Shown piece after piece: positions 12,089 through 22,861 of a DNA stretch of 64,000 nt. How positions within the stretch are numbered: the stretch's first letter is position 1; the number at the start of each line of letters is the position of its first letter. The position numbers and the translations under genes were made by a program. The notes below the pieces were generated by a model, which saw only the letters and a program-made list of their open reading frames with translations, was not told where the DNA came from and ran no database searches. Origin of the DNA: Cyclaneusma minus (taxonomy: Eukaryota; Ascomycota; Leotiomycetes; Marthamycetales; Marthamycetaceae); the NCBI GenBank assembly GCA_037179335.1, contig JAKZHN010000005.1, forward strand, positions 558,001 to 622,000, written 5' to 3'.

Positions 12089-15031
12089 GTTGGTAGTTGG
12101 GTTGGTTGGTTTTCTTGGAAAAGAAGAAGTAGATAGTTGGATTATGGAGATGGAGAGTTCAGTAAAAGAGTGTTGAGTAAAGATTGGGAAAGAAGAACGC
12201 GGATCAACCGAGGACTTCTGAGATGTTTAGAAGAGAATGTGAGTGTAGAAGAAAGACTGAGATGCTGATGATGAAAAAGAAGAAGACTTGGGAGCATCTT
12301 GGACGGTCTATATAGCTTTCTCCCTCACCACTTTGACGATGACCGCCTGCTCTTGCTTGAGGGTATTCGACATGTTGCCTTCGTCTCAAACTGGGTGGGG
12401 CACTTGCCAGACCTACAGCATCCACAGTTGAGACGAACGTACATGTACAGGTGTGTGTTTGTCTGGAGATCGTGATCCTAGATTTGAGATGAGGCCTAAC
12501 CGAGTACCGATATGGACGGCGTCTAACAGCTCCACCTGGTAACCGCCCACTGGATACAAGGAGGCGCTCGTCACTTAGTCTCCGAGAGGGGCAACATTGA
12601 GACAGAACCGCGCTCCTGATTGTAGTCCGAGTGGTGGCTGAACGAGCATTGCGGTCACGATAATTACAAGCAACGTCCACCGACTGAACCTGCCGAGTTT
12701 TGAGAAGCAGGGGTTCGTCTGGTCGAACTTGCTGAGTCGGCTCATCTTGACATTCCAAGCCTTCCAGATCTGAAGCTGAGTGGAGCGATAAGCCCACAAG
12801 ATCAGATGAATGATGGGAATTCAGGAAGCAGGGCAAAGCAAAACAGTGGACAGAACAGACGGGGTGGGTAAGGGGCCATCAGGCCGCAGAGAGGGATAAT
12901 CTGGGACGTTTGATCCTCGATGGCGGCTCGATGCTGCTGCCATGCAGACGATATCAGCATGGAGCATAGGGCAGCTTTTGCCGTACCCTCGGCGATGGTT
13001 CCCAAAACATGGTTAACAGTTGACGTGCCGCTTATCCGGTAGGAGACCTGATCGAGTTTCAACTTTCAAGTCCATCTTGCAGCTTTGCTGTGCCAGAAAA
13101 GCGCGGTAGTCCGACTCCATCCTACATACGCCCGAGGACTTTTGGTACCTGCGCACACCTCGCTTGGCGTTGAAAATGGATACATTCAATAGGCCGTATG
13201 TGTCAGAAAACTTCCGCCCTGTTTGATCGCAGTAGCAGAGTGGCGCGCGTTGTTGCGAGACAGGAAGAGTCTCATGGTGAAGGAGGAGGTCTGGATAGCC
13301 GAGGCCTTGCACGCACGGGCCCGCAAGCGCCCCTTTGTTGTTGAGGCTGAAACTTTTCTTGGCTCAGCCACTGACCACATTCCCATCTTGGATCTCGCCG
13401 ACTTCAACATACGCTCTCTTCTGGCCTGTGAAACGATGGGACGTCGTCTGATGGGTAAGGCTTCTGTTCTTGCTGCCCAGCCTTGTGCTTCAAACATACC
13501 TCTGTGCGTTTTTGCGAGGTGAAGTTTTGGCGAGAGAGGGGGCATGAAGTTTTGAATCTGCTGTCTCCATCTCCACCAGACTCAAACTTGATAACCGCGA
13601 GGTCAGAGCCGATGCAGCCGAGTGGTATCGACTGTCGAGTGATGCTTCCAGACAACAGACAAACTGCGGGCCCATGGTCCTGGCCTAACACATCCAACGC
13701 ATTTCCAATCATCCCAAATCTCACCGTATCCACCATGTTCAAGTGCTTTGCTTACAAACTCTCTGGGATCTTTTCACCAGTTTCATCAGTCGCCACCTGA
13801 TTTCTCTGTGAGGAATTGGGTGTCTGTACTTAGCCCCTTTCCCAGTGATTACCATGGCCGAGACTCAGGTCTATCCGAACAAATGCCTTTGGTATTGATC
13901 TTGGCGATCACATTGTCGTATTCAGTATGTTTCTGATCTTTCATATTGTCTATTCGACCCAGTTTCTTGATGGGTTTTCTCAGTATCTGGAGTTTCTCAG
14001 TATCTGGAGTTTCTGCTTGGCTATTGGGCGCGTGATGGTTGTTGATACCTTTTGACTTGTTAGTGCTACTGATTTCATTTTCAGCATGGGAATACCTTAT
14101 ACGCGTGGGTGCTGTCTGATGGTTTGACGATATAGAGATGTTACATCCAAACAAACGGAGATTGTGAGAGGGGTCGAATCAAAGCCGGTGGTCTAATGAT
14201 GGAGTTATCTAGCTTGGTGGAGAGATCGACCGCTTTCTGATTATGTCAGTCATGACCTTGAAAGCTTCAAGTTTGTTGTAGCCAGTACTCTCCTGTCGGT
14301 ACCTATCTTCAGATGAAAGATACTCGGCTCAACGAATGGAGTCAACTTGAGTCGCAACAGTAATTTCGCAAATGGAAGAACGCGCATGGACATTGGAGAA
14401 GAAGAACAAGATAAGATAATAATGAAGGAAAGGCAGGAAGAGTCCTATACACCACGATTATTCGGCGATCTTGCTGGAGTTGACCGGTGCCGCAAGCTCC
14501 TTCAATCTTTAAGTCCACCAGGACTGCCTAGCCAATCAACGTGCTCTCCAAGTCCCCACATCGGGTTTGTGCTACCCGAAACGTCGTTACTCGTTAGTGC
14601 GATGTAAACAGAAATTAGCGCAGAGTATAGCAACTGTTGGCTAAGCGCCCGCCTCAGCACTTCCACACCTATTTCGAGCTGCCAGCAGCCTCCTGGCATT
14701 GAGGGCACCATTCCCCGGCTCCAGAAGCTTTGAGGCCGAGTTCCTGGGATCGTGTTTGCTTCAGGCGCGATGGCTATATTGCAATCAGTGACTCGGTCGA
14801 GCACCCTCAGACGGAGGTAAATCATGTGACCAGAATTATTGCACTTCCTGCTTATTGTCTCCATCCCTCTGTTGCCTTTACTAAATCCTTTGCCCCAGAT
14901 TCTATTCGCAAATTGCCAAGTCACGTGATTTCCAGTGCTCCGTCTTGAAAAGCCCAATCAACGGACGCGAGATTCTGACGATCAGGAGATGGGATCGGTT
15001 CTTCACCCCAAGGCACTTTCATGGGCCGGCG
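12089..15031. other. Long gene-poor stretch (2.9 kb)
   Basis: Upstream of the Egh16-like gene and of the APH-like kinase. Frames at 12204-12836, 13186-13545 and 13404-13742 (-) and 13223-13522 (+) have no recognisable domain, overlap one another and lack convincing splice partners. A TACATGTA palindrome lies at 12440-12447. A small direct repeat (CAGTATCTGGAGTTTCT twice) lies at about 13980-14012. No gene supported. Confidence 0.5.
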
Positions 15032-17237
15032 ATGACTTCGTTGCCCCAGGATCTCGGACAGCACTTCTTTACGCCGAAGGATGTGCCGTCGAACCCGCCA
15101 AGGACCATTTCAATCACATGCCGGGGTAAGCAATGTTCTCTCACACGCCGCGTTCCAGTCAACTAACATCATTCTAGGTAAACCCATCAGCCACGAGGAG
15201 CTGTTCCAATACAGCAATGGCCGCTTTCTGCAAAACGACGAATCTGAACGCCGGAAGCGTTACGTGAGGTTCGACGTGGCCAAGTTATGTGAGCTTGCAA
15301 GCTCCACAGGAGTTTCCGCGTCCTCTGTCGTCGCAGTAGAGAAATTGGAAGGTGGTTTCTGCAAGGCTCTCCTCATCACAAAGGAAGATGGAACAGAACT
15401 TGTGGCGAAAATACCATCACCTCTCGCCGGACCCGCGCACTATACAACGGCATCCGAAGTCGCCGTTCTCAGCTACCGTATGTACCCCTATCCATCTCCA
15501 GACAGGGCTTGCAATAGTTTAAACAGTCCAGTTTAGGGTTCAAACTGAAACTGCCAGTCCAGTTTGGTTGAAACCCCAAAATACCCAGTTTAGTCCAAAC
15601 TGATGGCATTGGGGATTTACATTTTCCGGCCTTTTTCGGAATAGAGTTTTCCCAACTTTCTTTCAAAATTCTAGGCCTTAACTTCCAGGAAAGGGGGCCA
15701 TTTTCTTAGCAAAGAGGGCGATTTCCCCACGAAACCAGTTTGCAAGTTTGGTGCCAGTCCAGTTGGACCTCTGAACCGTTTACTCCAGTCCAGTTGAACT
15801 CTTAAACCGTTTACCCAAACCGCAGTTTCCTATATGGTTGACTATTGCAAGTCCTGTCTCCAGACTTGAGACTAACACGTGTTTTTGTTACAGTGGCGAA
15901 ACACACGACAGTACCAGTACCAAAGGTGCTGGCATGGAACTCTAATGCCTCGAATCCGGTTGGCGCTGAGTACATCATAATGGAGAAAGCTAAGGGAGTT
16001 CAACTCTACAAGATGTGGGAGAAGTTGGATAAGCTTGAACGTTTTCATCTCATTAAGCAGCTTACCACTATCGAGAAAGACATTTCATCCATTCAATTTC
16101 CTGCGTTTGGTCATCTGTATTTCCGAAGCTCCCTCGGCGACAACGAAAGATCCATACCCCTTAGCTCAGAATCCGATCTATTGAACGAGTATTGCATTGG
16201 GCCTTCTTGCGCTAGGCCGTGGCAGACCTTGCATGGTATCGAAGCCCCAAAGCTTGATATCGACAAAGGACCATGTAAGTGTCCAGCTGTATCGAGTGGA
16301 AGAATCGACACGCTAATCTGTGCTGTATCAAGGGACTTCGGTTGGCTCATTGGGCTCAGCGCTCGCGAAAAGGGAGGCAGCACGTATCCTATACACCTCC
16401 GAGCAGACCTCTACTGATACTCATCGCAGAAACCTGGATGAACACGTGACGCTCCTCAAGTCTACAGTGGACTTTATGAATATCGTGTCACTGCATCCTG
16501 ATCTCGAAAAGATCGCAAGACCCGCGTTGTGGCACACAGATCTCCACATGGGCAACATCTATGTCTCACCAGAAAGTCCCTCACAAATAACTTGTCTCAT
16601 TGACTGGCAATCTATCTCTGTCTCACCGATCTTCATGCAAGCACGCTGGCCAGTCTTTCTGCAACCCCCAGACGAATACACGGTCGGCAGCACGGCAAAG
16701 ATAGAACTGCCGGAGTGCTATGACCAACTAGATGAAAGCGATCAGAGACTCGCAAGAGACAAGAGAGAGGATGCGCTTCTCGCCAAGGTTTACGAAATGC
16801 ACACTGTTATCCAAAACAGAGAGGCCTTCGATGCTCTGAGCTTTGCCAGCCACGACAGAGACTGGGCGTTGCACGCTTTATTCCGTGGCCTAGCCGCGGC
16901 CAATGACCGTGGTATTGTATCATGGAGGGCGTGTCTTATCGATATTTCACGAAGATGGCCAAGGGATATCGAGTTGCCATTTCACTTCACAGATGAAGAG
17001 ATCCTGGCCCACAAGAAACAGTTCGATGAGGCCAACAAGTGGTGTGGTGTGTGGGATGCCGCGAGAAAGGTAATGCAGATCGGTGATGATGATTGGGTAT
17101 CGGCAGAGCGTGACTTCGAAGAGGTATGCGGGCAAAACAGGGAGGTATTCGAATGGTGTCTGAAAGATATTGCGGAGCCGGAGGGGATGACGAGAGAGGA
17201 ATTTCTGAGCATATGGCCGTTCAAGGCGGGCTTGTAG
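15032..17237 (+). CDS. Aminoglycoside-phosphotransferase-fold kinase (AIM9-like)
   Basis: Exons 15032-15125, 15178-15477, 15894-16274 and 16333-17237, 559 aa. The APH domain (PF01636) is clear: ISHEELFQYSNGRFL, the Lys strand ELVAKIPSP, the hinge YIIMEKAKGVQLYKMW, the catalytic loop HTDLHMGN at residues 326-333 (HxDxxxxN) and the metal-binding IDWQ (Asp349). The length and the FQYSNGRFL entry fit the fungal AIM9-like group; yeast Aim9 is linked to mitochondrial inheritance. The substrate is unknown, and no strong mitochondrial presequence is visible in this start. The ATG at 15032 is the first in frame that reads through a 52-nt intron into the conserved exon; an additional upstream exon is possible. 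Intron 2 is 416 nt because it holds a small transposon (15503-15856). The 3' end converges with the HET gene. Confidence 0.87.
15503..15856. mobile_element. hAT-type MITE inside an intron
   Basis: The 354-bp element begins CAGGGCTTGCAATAG and ends CTATTGCAAGTCCTG, 15-bp terminal inverted repeats with one mismatch. It is flanked by the 8-bp duplication TCTCCAGA (15495-15502 and 15857-15864). CAGGG ends and an 8-bp target duplication are typical of hAT transposons. The inside has no open frame but repeats a subterminal CAGTCCAGTT motif several times. Removing the element and one duplication leaves a canonical 54-nt intron. Confidence 0.9.
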
Positions 17238-17441
17238 GATCTTCGAGTAGGGAAGAAGGCGGAGGCTTCTGGTAGACGATCGTGATGGCATACCCCACTC
17301 CGCCAAACTCTAACTGTTCTTCGTCCAGAAGGCCTCCGAGTTTTTGGCGGATGGAAAGGCGAGAGAGGAACTTTGAGCATAGAGACTTGAGTACAAGCTT
17401 GTAGGGCGTTGGCATGGGGAGTTTGAGGCTCGTGAGCCGTG

Positions 17442-19445
17442 CTAGACGATCGTAATTGTATACTCCGCTCCGTCAAACTCCTCGTACTCAAGCCATGCTT
17501 CGTTCTCGAATCTCTTCCAGTTTATGTTGTAGTTCCAGACCTCACAAATACCGACGCGGCTGAACTCTCCCGTTTTTCGGCCGGTCGGCACCAACACCCA
17601 CGCCATGGAACTCGTACCGTTGCCACGGGATGATATTGGCATACAGTGCCAACTTTTCTCGTCTTGCCGCCCGTGTTCCCCGATGTCCGGATAATAGTAA
17701 CCCCCTGTCACAGTCGGACGTCCGGGCTCATCGGACACCTTGAATAACACACAGGCCCAGATATTGTCTCTGGACCTGTTTTCCACCTGCGCTGTGACGA
17801 GTGGCCCTTTCACTCGAAGGAACCCTCCCTGCATTTGACCAAACATATCTTCTCCAAGCGGTTCTACCACCGCCTGTATTATCTTGACTTGTAGTGGGTC
17901 GCACGGCTCGGAAGATCGATGAACTCCACTATCCAGACTAGCCCAGCTCCATGAGGGCGCTCTATAATGAGCTGGCCTTTTAGCTGACCCAGGGCTTCCT
18001 AAATCTTTGGCCGAACGGCCCAAACCCACCTGCCGCGAAAGCTCATAGGCGAGATTGTACTCCCAGATTCCTGCTAGATATCGGCAGTTGAAGATTGGGG
18101 CTAGCTCACGGGCTATTCCAGAGATTGCAACAAGTTTGTCATTCTCATAAGTCAGGTCGCACTGACAATATCTCTTAACTGCGAATTCCCAATATTCCTG
18201 AGCCTCCTTGACCAAGTCATCTGATGGAAAGCCCGCATTATGGTTCCAAGGAGGATTGTTTTGGAAAACCATTTCAGGCTTCGGCACATACCGAGGAAAG
18301 CCGTCTGGGTATTTTTCGGATGCGACACTCTCAGCACAGGCCCAGGTCATCTTCCTAAATCCATAATGCAAGACCCGTGGCGCCAATATCAATTCTTGCA
18401 TGACCCAGCCGCGGGAAAGTAGCGGTCCCGATAGAACTGTATCGTCCTCGCCCCACTTGTCGTAGACGTGAATTGGATCATTCCGGACATTGTTCCATAG
18501 CAGATTGACCAGGCAAGGTGAGGTGAACTTGGGGGCTCTGTGATTAAAAAGACCTCCATAACAATCGTTGGAAGCGGTGGCAGCAATATTACATATTCCG
18601 CCTTGATATATTTGACCCATTTTCTGAGACTCATGACGCCAGTCCTCGGGCGAGTCTTGCTGGATACAGAGAGAGTCGATCCATATGTAGGAGACGTCGA
18701 AAAGCCTCGCTACCTGAATCTCGTCGCGAAAGGTTGGAGGCAACGTAGCGACACCCAAGCCCTCATACAACAAGCGGCAAGTATTGTCGTTAAGGGTCAA
18801 CGGCATTTTTCGTGTCCCCCAGCAATGACTTAATGTGACGTATGGCTCCCCGATGTGCTCGCCGACATCTACCAAATGAACACGATCCTTGGGTGGCAAA
18901 TCGATTTTTAGGAGACGAGAAGGACCTTGACCAGGTCTAGGGGGTTTTGATGCTTTGGAACACTTGTCATGGGTTTTAAGACAGCTCCGTAACCAATAGT
19001 TTGCCAGTTCGAGAGGCCATGCAGGCTGTGAGCGGTTTGGTGAAAGGCCCAAGCAGGAGGTTCTGATTTTGCTGCTGCTTGGGCCAAACTCGAGAAACAA
19101 GCTGACCCGTGGGATGCCGCAGCTGCCGCCCCCAGCGTTCACGTAAAGAGAATTTGCGTCAAGACAATAGTCCGAGAATCCGGATAGCTTGCCCTTTTTT
19201 AAGGCAGCAGCAGCGCCGAGAATTTCTCTCATGGAATGGACCGCATCATCTTCTTGACTCTTGCTGTAGGTGCCAGATAGGCCCCAGTATTCGTGGAGAA
19301 GCTTTCGCCAAAACAGATCGCAGATATAGCATTCTTCTTTGGCGGAGCGCTGAAGGTCTTGCACCGTCGTATGATGAGGTCTGGTCTCCCTCCTCCCCGT
19401 TGGCCGTTCTCCCCAAAAAATGCTGCTGCAAGTTTGACAGAGCAT
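17442..19445 (-). CDS. HET-domain protein (heterokaryon-incompatibility type)
   Basis: Single exon, 667 aa from the ATG at 19445 (MLCQTCSSIFWG, a common HET-protein opening); upstream in-frame codons contain no ATG. The HET domain (PF06985) lies at about residues 205-360: YVTLSHCWG, LPPTFRDEIQVARLF, YIWIDSLCIQQDSPEDW and QIYQGGICNIAATAS. A conserved tail carries LLSRGWVMQELILAPRVLHYG and APSWSWASLDSGV. HET domains trigger cell death after fusion of incompatible hyphae in some fungi, but most family members are uncharacterised. No NACHT, WD or STAND partner domain is fused. It is convergent with the APH-like gene, 204 bp apart. Confidence 0.93.
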   Translation of the reverse strand: MLCQTCSSIFWGERPTGRRETRPHHTTVQDLQRSAKEECYICDLFWRKLLHEYWGLSGTYSKSQEDDAVHSMREILGAAAALKKGKLSGFSDYCLDANSLYVNAGGGSCGIPRVSLFLEFGPSSSKIRTSCLGLSPNRSQPAWPLELANYWLRSCLKTHDKCSKASKPPRPGQGPSRLLKIDLPPKDRVHLVDVGEHIGEPYVTLSHCWGTRKMPLTLNDNTCRLLYEGLGVATLPPTFRDEIQVARLFDVSYIWIDSLCIQQDSPEDWRHESQKMGQIYQGGICNIAATASNDCYGGLFNHRAPKFTSPCLVNLLWNNVRNDPIHVYDKWGEDDTVLSGPLLSRGWVMQELILAPRVLHYGFRKMTWACAESVASEKYPDGFPRYVPKPEMVFQNNPPWNHNAGFPSDDLVKEAQEYWEFAVKRYCQCDLTYENDKLVAISGIARELAPIFNCRYLAGIWEYNLAYELSRQVGLGRSAKDLGSPGSAKRPAHYRAPSWSWASLDSGVHRSSEPCDPLQVKIIQAVVEPLGEDMFGQMQGGFLRVKGPLVTAQVENRSRDNIWACVLFKVSDEPGRPTVTGGYYYPDIGEHGRQDEKSWHCMPISSRGNGTSSMAWVLVPTGRKTGEFSRVGICEVWNYNINWKRFENEAWLEYEEFDGAEYTITIV

Positions 19446-20087
19446 GGCGCAGTGATTTGCGGACAGTTTCACTGTATCAAGATCGTTTTATCGTCTGAAT
19501 AGAAGATGTTGGCATAGGACTTGGAGAAGCATTGGACTTGTAGTAGAGAAGCTCTGGATGTCAGCTCAGCTTTGAGATGAAGTGCGGGGGCTGCCAACGG
19601 TCCACGAGATCACTCAGCCTCAGCCCACTTCCGCCGTGTAATCGTGGGCCCTCTTAGTGGTGGGAAAAACGGCCCACGATTAACAAGCTCCGGGCGATAT
19701 AAGACCGAAGTAGTTCTGTGAGGAGAACGCCACGCGGTTAATGTGTCCCGGCCATTGGCCTTTCGAGTAGTACACGTCGGGATCGGGAGTGATGACAACG
19801 AAAAGTCCGGTAAGAGTGTAGTATTAACATGCAGAAGTATTCTAAATGTACGGAAGCTCTGGATTGTGATGACATGTTCGCTACATGAAGATGCGTAAGG
19901 TAGAAGTATAGGGGTCGGAATTTTGACTGACAGATACTGTTAGTAGAGAATCAGGAAAACTGCAAAGGAGAAAGATAGAAATAAAAAATCTCCAATCACC
20001 AATGGTATCGAAGCAGTCGAGCACAACGCGAACCAGAAAAACCAAAACTTCAAATTCATTTAACCATCTAATTAGTAATTAGTATTC
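19446..20087. other. Intergenic stretch with a 12-bp perfect hairpin
   Basis: TAATCGTGGGCC at 19639-19650 pairs exactly with GGCCCACGATTA at 19671-19682 across a 20-nt loop. A related GGGCCCACGATTA string with a preceding GGTGGTGGGAA occurs near 35150-35177. No gene supported. Confidence 0.45.
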
Positions 20088-22244
20088 TCACAAAGAGTAT
20101 CTGAAATTCGGATTCTGCGAAATCGGTCAGCATTTTCACCCAGTTGGCTCTCGCTGAAATCAGTAAACCTACCTCAAAGTCCGTCATATCCAACATCGGC
20201 TCATCCTCAGCATCCATTTCCGTCCCCTGCTCCGCAGCAGCTCTATCCCTCTTTGCATTCCGTCTCATCAGCCAGAATCTTAGAAACACTGCCAAAGCGA
20301 ATTGGCTGCACGAGCAGCCCAAAACCATCTTGATGCCCGTTTCGTAGATCGGTGCTTCGGAAGATAGGAAAGCGTGTGGACCGATAATGTTACCTGCGAC
20401 GTACGGAATCAGATTTAGATATTCTGGTGGGAGAGAAGGGGAAGAGGGATTACCGATGCAGTAAGCAAGAAACACAAACGCTGTGCTTGTAACACGCTTT
20501 GTATATCCGCCGACATTGTTGGCGGGCATCTGAAGAGCGAGTGTGAGGGACGCTACATAGGCGCCAACCTTTGCATTTACATATGAGCATTTTTATCCAT
20601 CTATCGACAATAGCGGGGGTGCTTACAATGTAGTATCCGAAGAGAGCACCTATCTCGTTTGACCGAGGCAGTTTCCAAAGGATCGAAGCGCCGATGATGG
20701 TTGGTATTAAGTAAGCCTGAGAAAGTTTAGTAAGATGGGGATGTTGTTGGAGAGGGGGATAGTACCGCCATGACTATTGTACGAGCGTTTTTGAAAATAG
20801 TGGCGAAGTAACCGCCGGAGAGCACGAAGACGACTTGGAAAGCGCCTTGGGGAATGCCGAGAGCGGTGGTTTTTAGGGGGTCGGAGACTAGGCCTTTGAT
20901 GATGAGTTTGCCGAACTGTTGAGTATGTCAGTCACCTGTACGGTATGAATGTCTGGGTAGCCCTTGATGGAGGCACGTTACTCACGCTTGCTATCCCACC
21001 ATTCATGAGCTCGTTCAGTAGAACGAAAAGAAACAGCACCCAGACTTGAACATCCATGAATGCCTCTTTGATCTGTTGAGGCTTGATCTTTCGATTGAAC
21101 ACACCCTGAACGGATCCGCGTTAGCAATATTACCCGCACGTGAAATTATGAGTTTCACTAACTGTCTGGTTCTGTCTCCCAATTCCCAGTAATGTCACCT
21201 TCTCCTCCAAAGAAAAGCCCTTAGCAGTCATTGGATTATCCGGCAAGAGCCAGAAGCAGAGCAAGCCCCAGAAAAACGTTATGCCACCACAGATGAGAAA
21301 AATGGCCTTGTAGACGGGAAATGTGTCAATTTCACCTATGGCGTAACTCAATAAACCACCAATCTGCAAACACCGTGTCAGTCATGCAATTGATGTGGAG
21401 TATTTGTGGAAAGGAAGACTTACCATTGAGCCGAAGCCATTGCAACAGTAAAAGCAGCCGGCTCTAAAAGGTTGGCGATCTCGAGAATACCACATGCTGA
21501 CTATAATCATGAAGCAAGGTGTGATAGGCGCTTTTCGAAGGTCAGCATTTCACTCGTTCCAGTTTTACCGAATGTAGAGGATCGGAAGTACCTTCAAAGC
21601 AGCCCAACAAGAATCTGCATGTAGCAAGTGAACCAAAATTATCACAGGCGGCAGTGACCATCAAGATCGACGCCCAAAAGATCCTTTTCAGACGTTAAAA
21701 TTTCATCTCGGGTATGAAGAGACACGGAATACTTACATGTTAATGGAGACGACTTTCCCAGTCTTGAAATGTTGGGCCAGGTAGCTAGACGGGTATTCCC
21801 AGAAAAGGTAACCTGTAAGACAATTGTCAGACCAGCATCAATAGCAGCACAATCAGGGCTTCACTAACCAAAGTAAAACAAGCTTGCCGTCCAAGAATAT
21901 TCGCTCCCAGTCATGTTAGTCTCATCAAGCAAGTCGAAGACTGCTGCGTAAGCAGTCGTAGATTTGTCGATATACTGCAAGACGTATGTTCCGCAGAGTA
22001 GAGGAAGAAGCAGAATATCGACCTTGCGGACTAGTGCTCTCATCTTGGCTTTGTCGGCCAGAAAGCCTTCAACCTGGTGCCAGTCATAACCACTCTCGCG
22101 GATGAATATCTCGGCTTGGTCAAGCTCGATGACATCCCCTTCGGCAATGGATCCGGCGGTCACTGAAGGGGATTTCTTGAGTTCATCTTCCTTCTCAATC
22201 GACGGGCTCTTCGGGACATTTGCCGGCTCCTCGTTGGTATGCAT
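20088..22244 (-). CDS. MFS transporter, DAL5/allantoate-permease-like anion:cation symporter
   Basis: Eleven exons: 22244-21869, 21812-21737, 21683-21592, 21530-21424, 21363-21163, 21105-20986, 20915-20766, 20716-20627, 20568-20454, 20393-20173, 20114-20088; 524 aa. All junctions keep frame and restore family blocks. The acidic N-tail precedes KVDILLLPLLCGTYVLQYIDKSTTAYAAVF (TM1), then SYLAQHFKTGKVVS, CRFLLGCFEAPITPCF, MWYSRDRQPFRAGCFYCCNGFG and, after the central loop, RKIKPQQIKEAFMDVQVW. It ends MTDFENPNFRYSL, like DAL5-group permeases. These plasma-membrane symporters import allantoate, nicotinate, biotin precursors or similar organic anions; the substrate cannot be told here. It is divergent from the secreted carboxylesterase, with 617 bp between the two starts. 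Confidence 0.92.
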
Positions 22245-22861
22245 GGCTCAGATTCGGTTGTTAGTCAAAGAGACAGCTTGGCTTTGCTTGCTGATTACTC
22301 TGGCTCGGTATGGGATATATACATGTAGCTAACCATCTCCTGATTGAGTGACCTCAAATCAGACGTCCGGGCACTTTATCTCTATCCAACGGCGTATGCT
22401 GGCGTCTCTACCAGGTATCTATCATCATGATGTACCTTGGTATATAAGGTCGCGTCGTCCGCAACTCCGATTCTCCTGATAAGAGATAGAATGATAGCAA
22501 AAACGTCAGTGGCCGTTACTGTTAGTCACTCGAGATATGGAAATGATATTGACAAGGAGTCGGATACTTTAGCCTTGGCCTTGGAGAACAGCTGCCGTAT
22601 CTTGCAATATTGCCAGCCTGCGCCGCCGTGGCATGATCTGACATCCAGACTGGAGTGGAGAATGGAGATCTGCTTCTCCTGCCGCCGGTTCGAGGAAAAT
22701 ACTGCGGGGGCGGGATGTATCATGTCCGGGGTCGGAGCGCCATGCACGGCTACAAGAAATTTGGCTGATCCCATATCTTGGAGTTTTGCGCCAAAAGTCA
22801 TCTCGGGAACATGAACGTTCCAGTCTCGGCGTGTTGACGTTGGCGTTGGCTTTTGTTCGCG
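22245..22861. promoter_or_regulatory. Shared divergent promoter region (permease / carboxylesterase)
   Basis: 617 bp between the two start codons. GGGATATATACATGTAGC (22312-22329) holds an AT-rich box and a TACATGTA palindrome ~75 bp upstream of the permease ATG. TATATAAGG at 22441 points toward the esterase. Co-regulation is inference from the geometry. Confidence 0.4.

Noticed and set aside
12204..12836. 210-codon minus-strand frame upstream of the Egh16-like gene
   Set aside because: Arg/Ser/His-rich translation without any motif; lies in the promoter of a well-supported gene.
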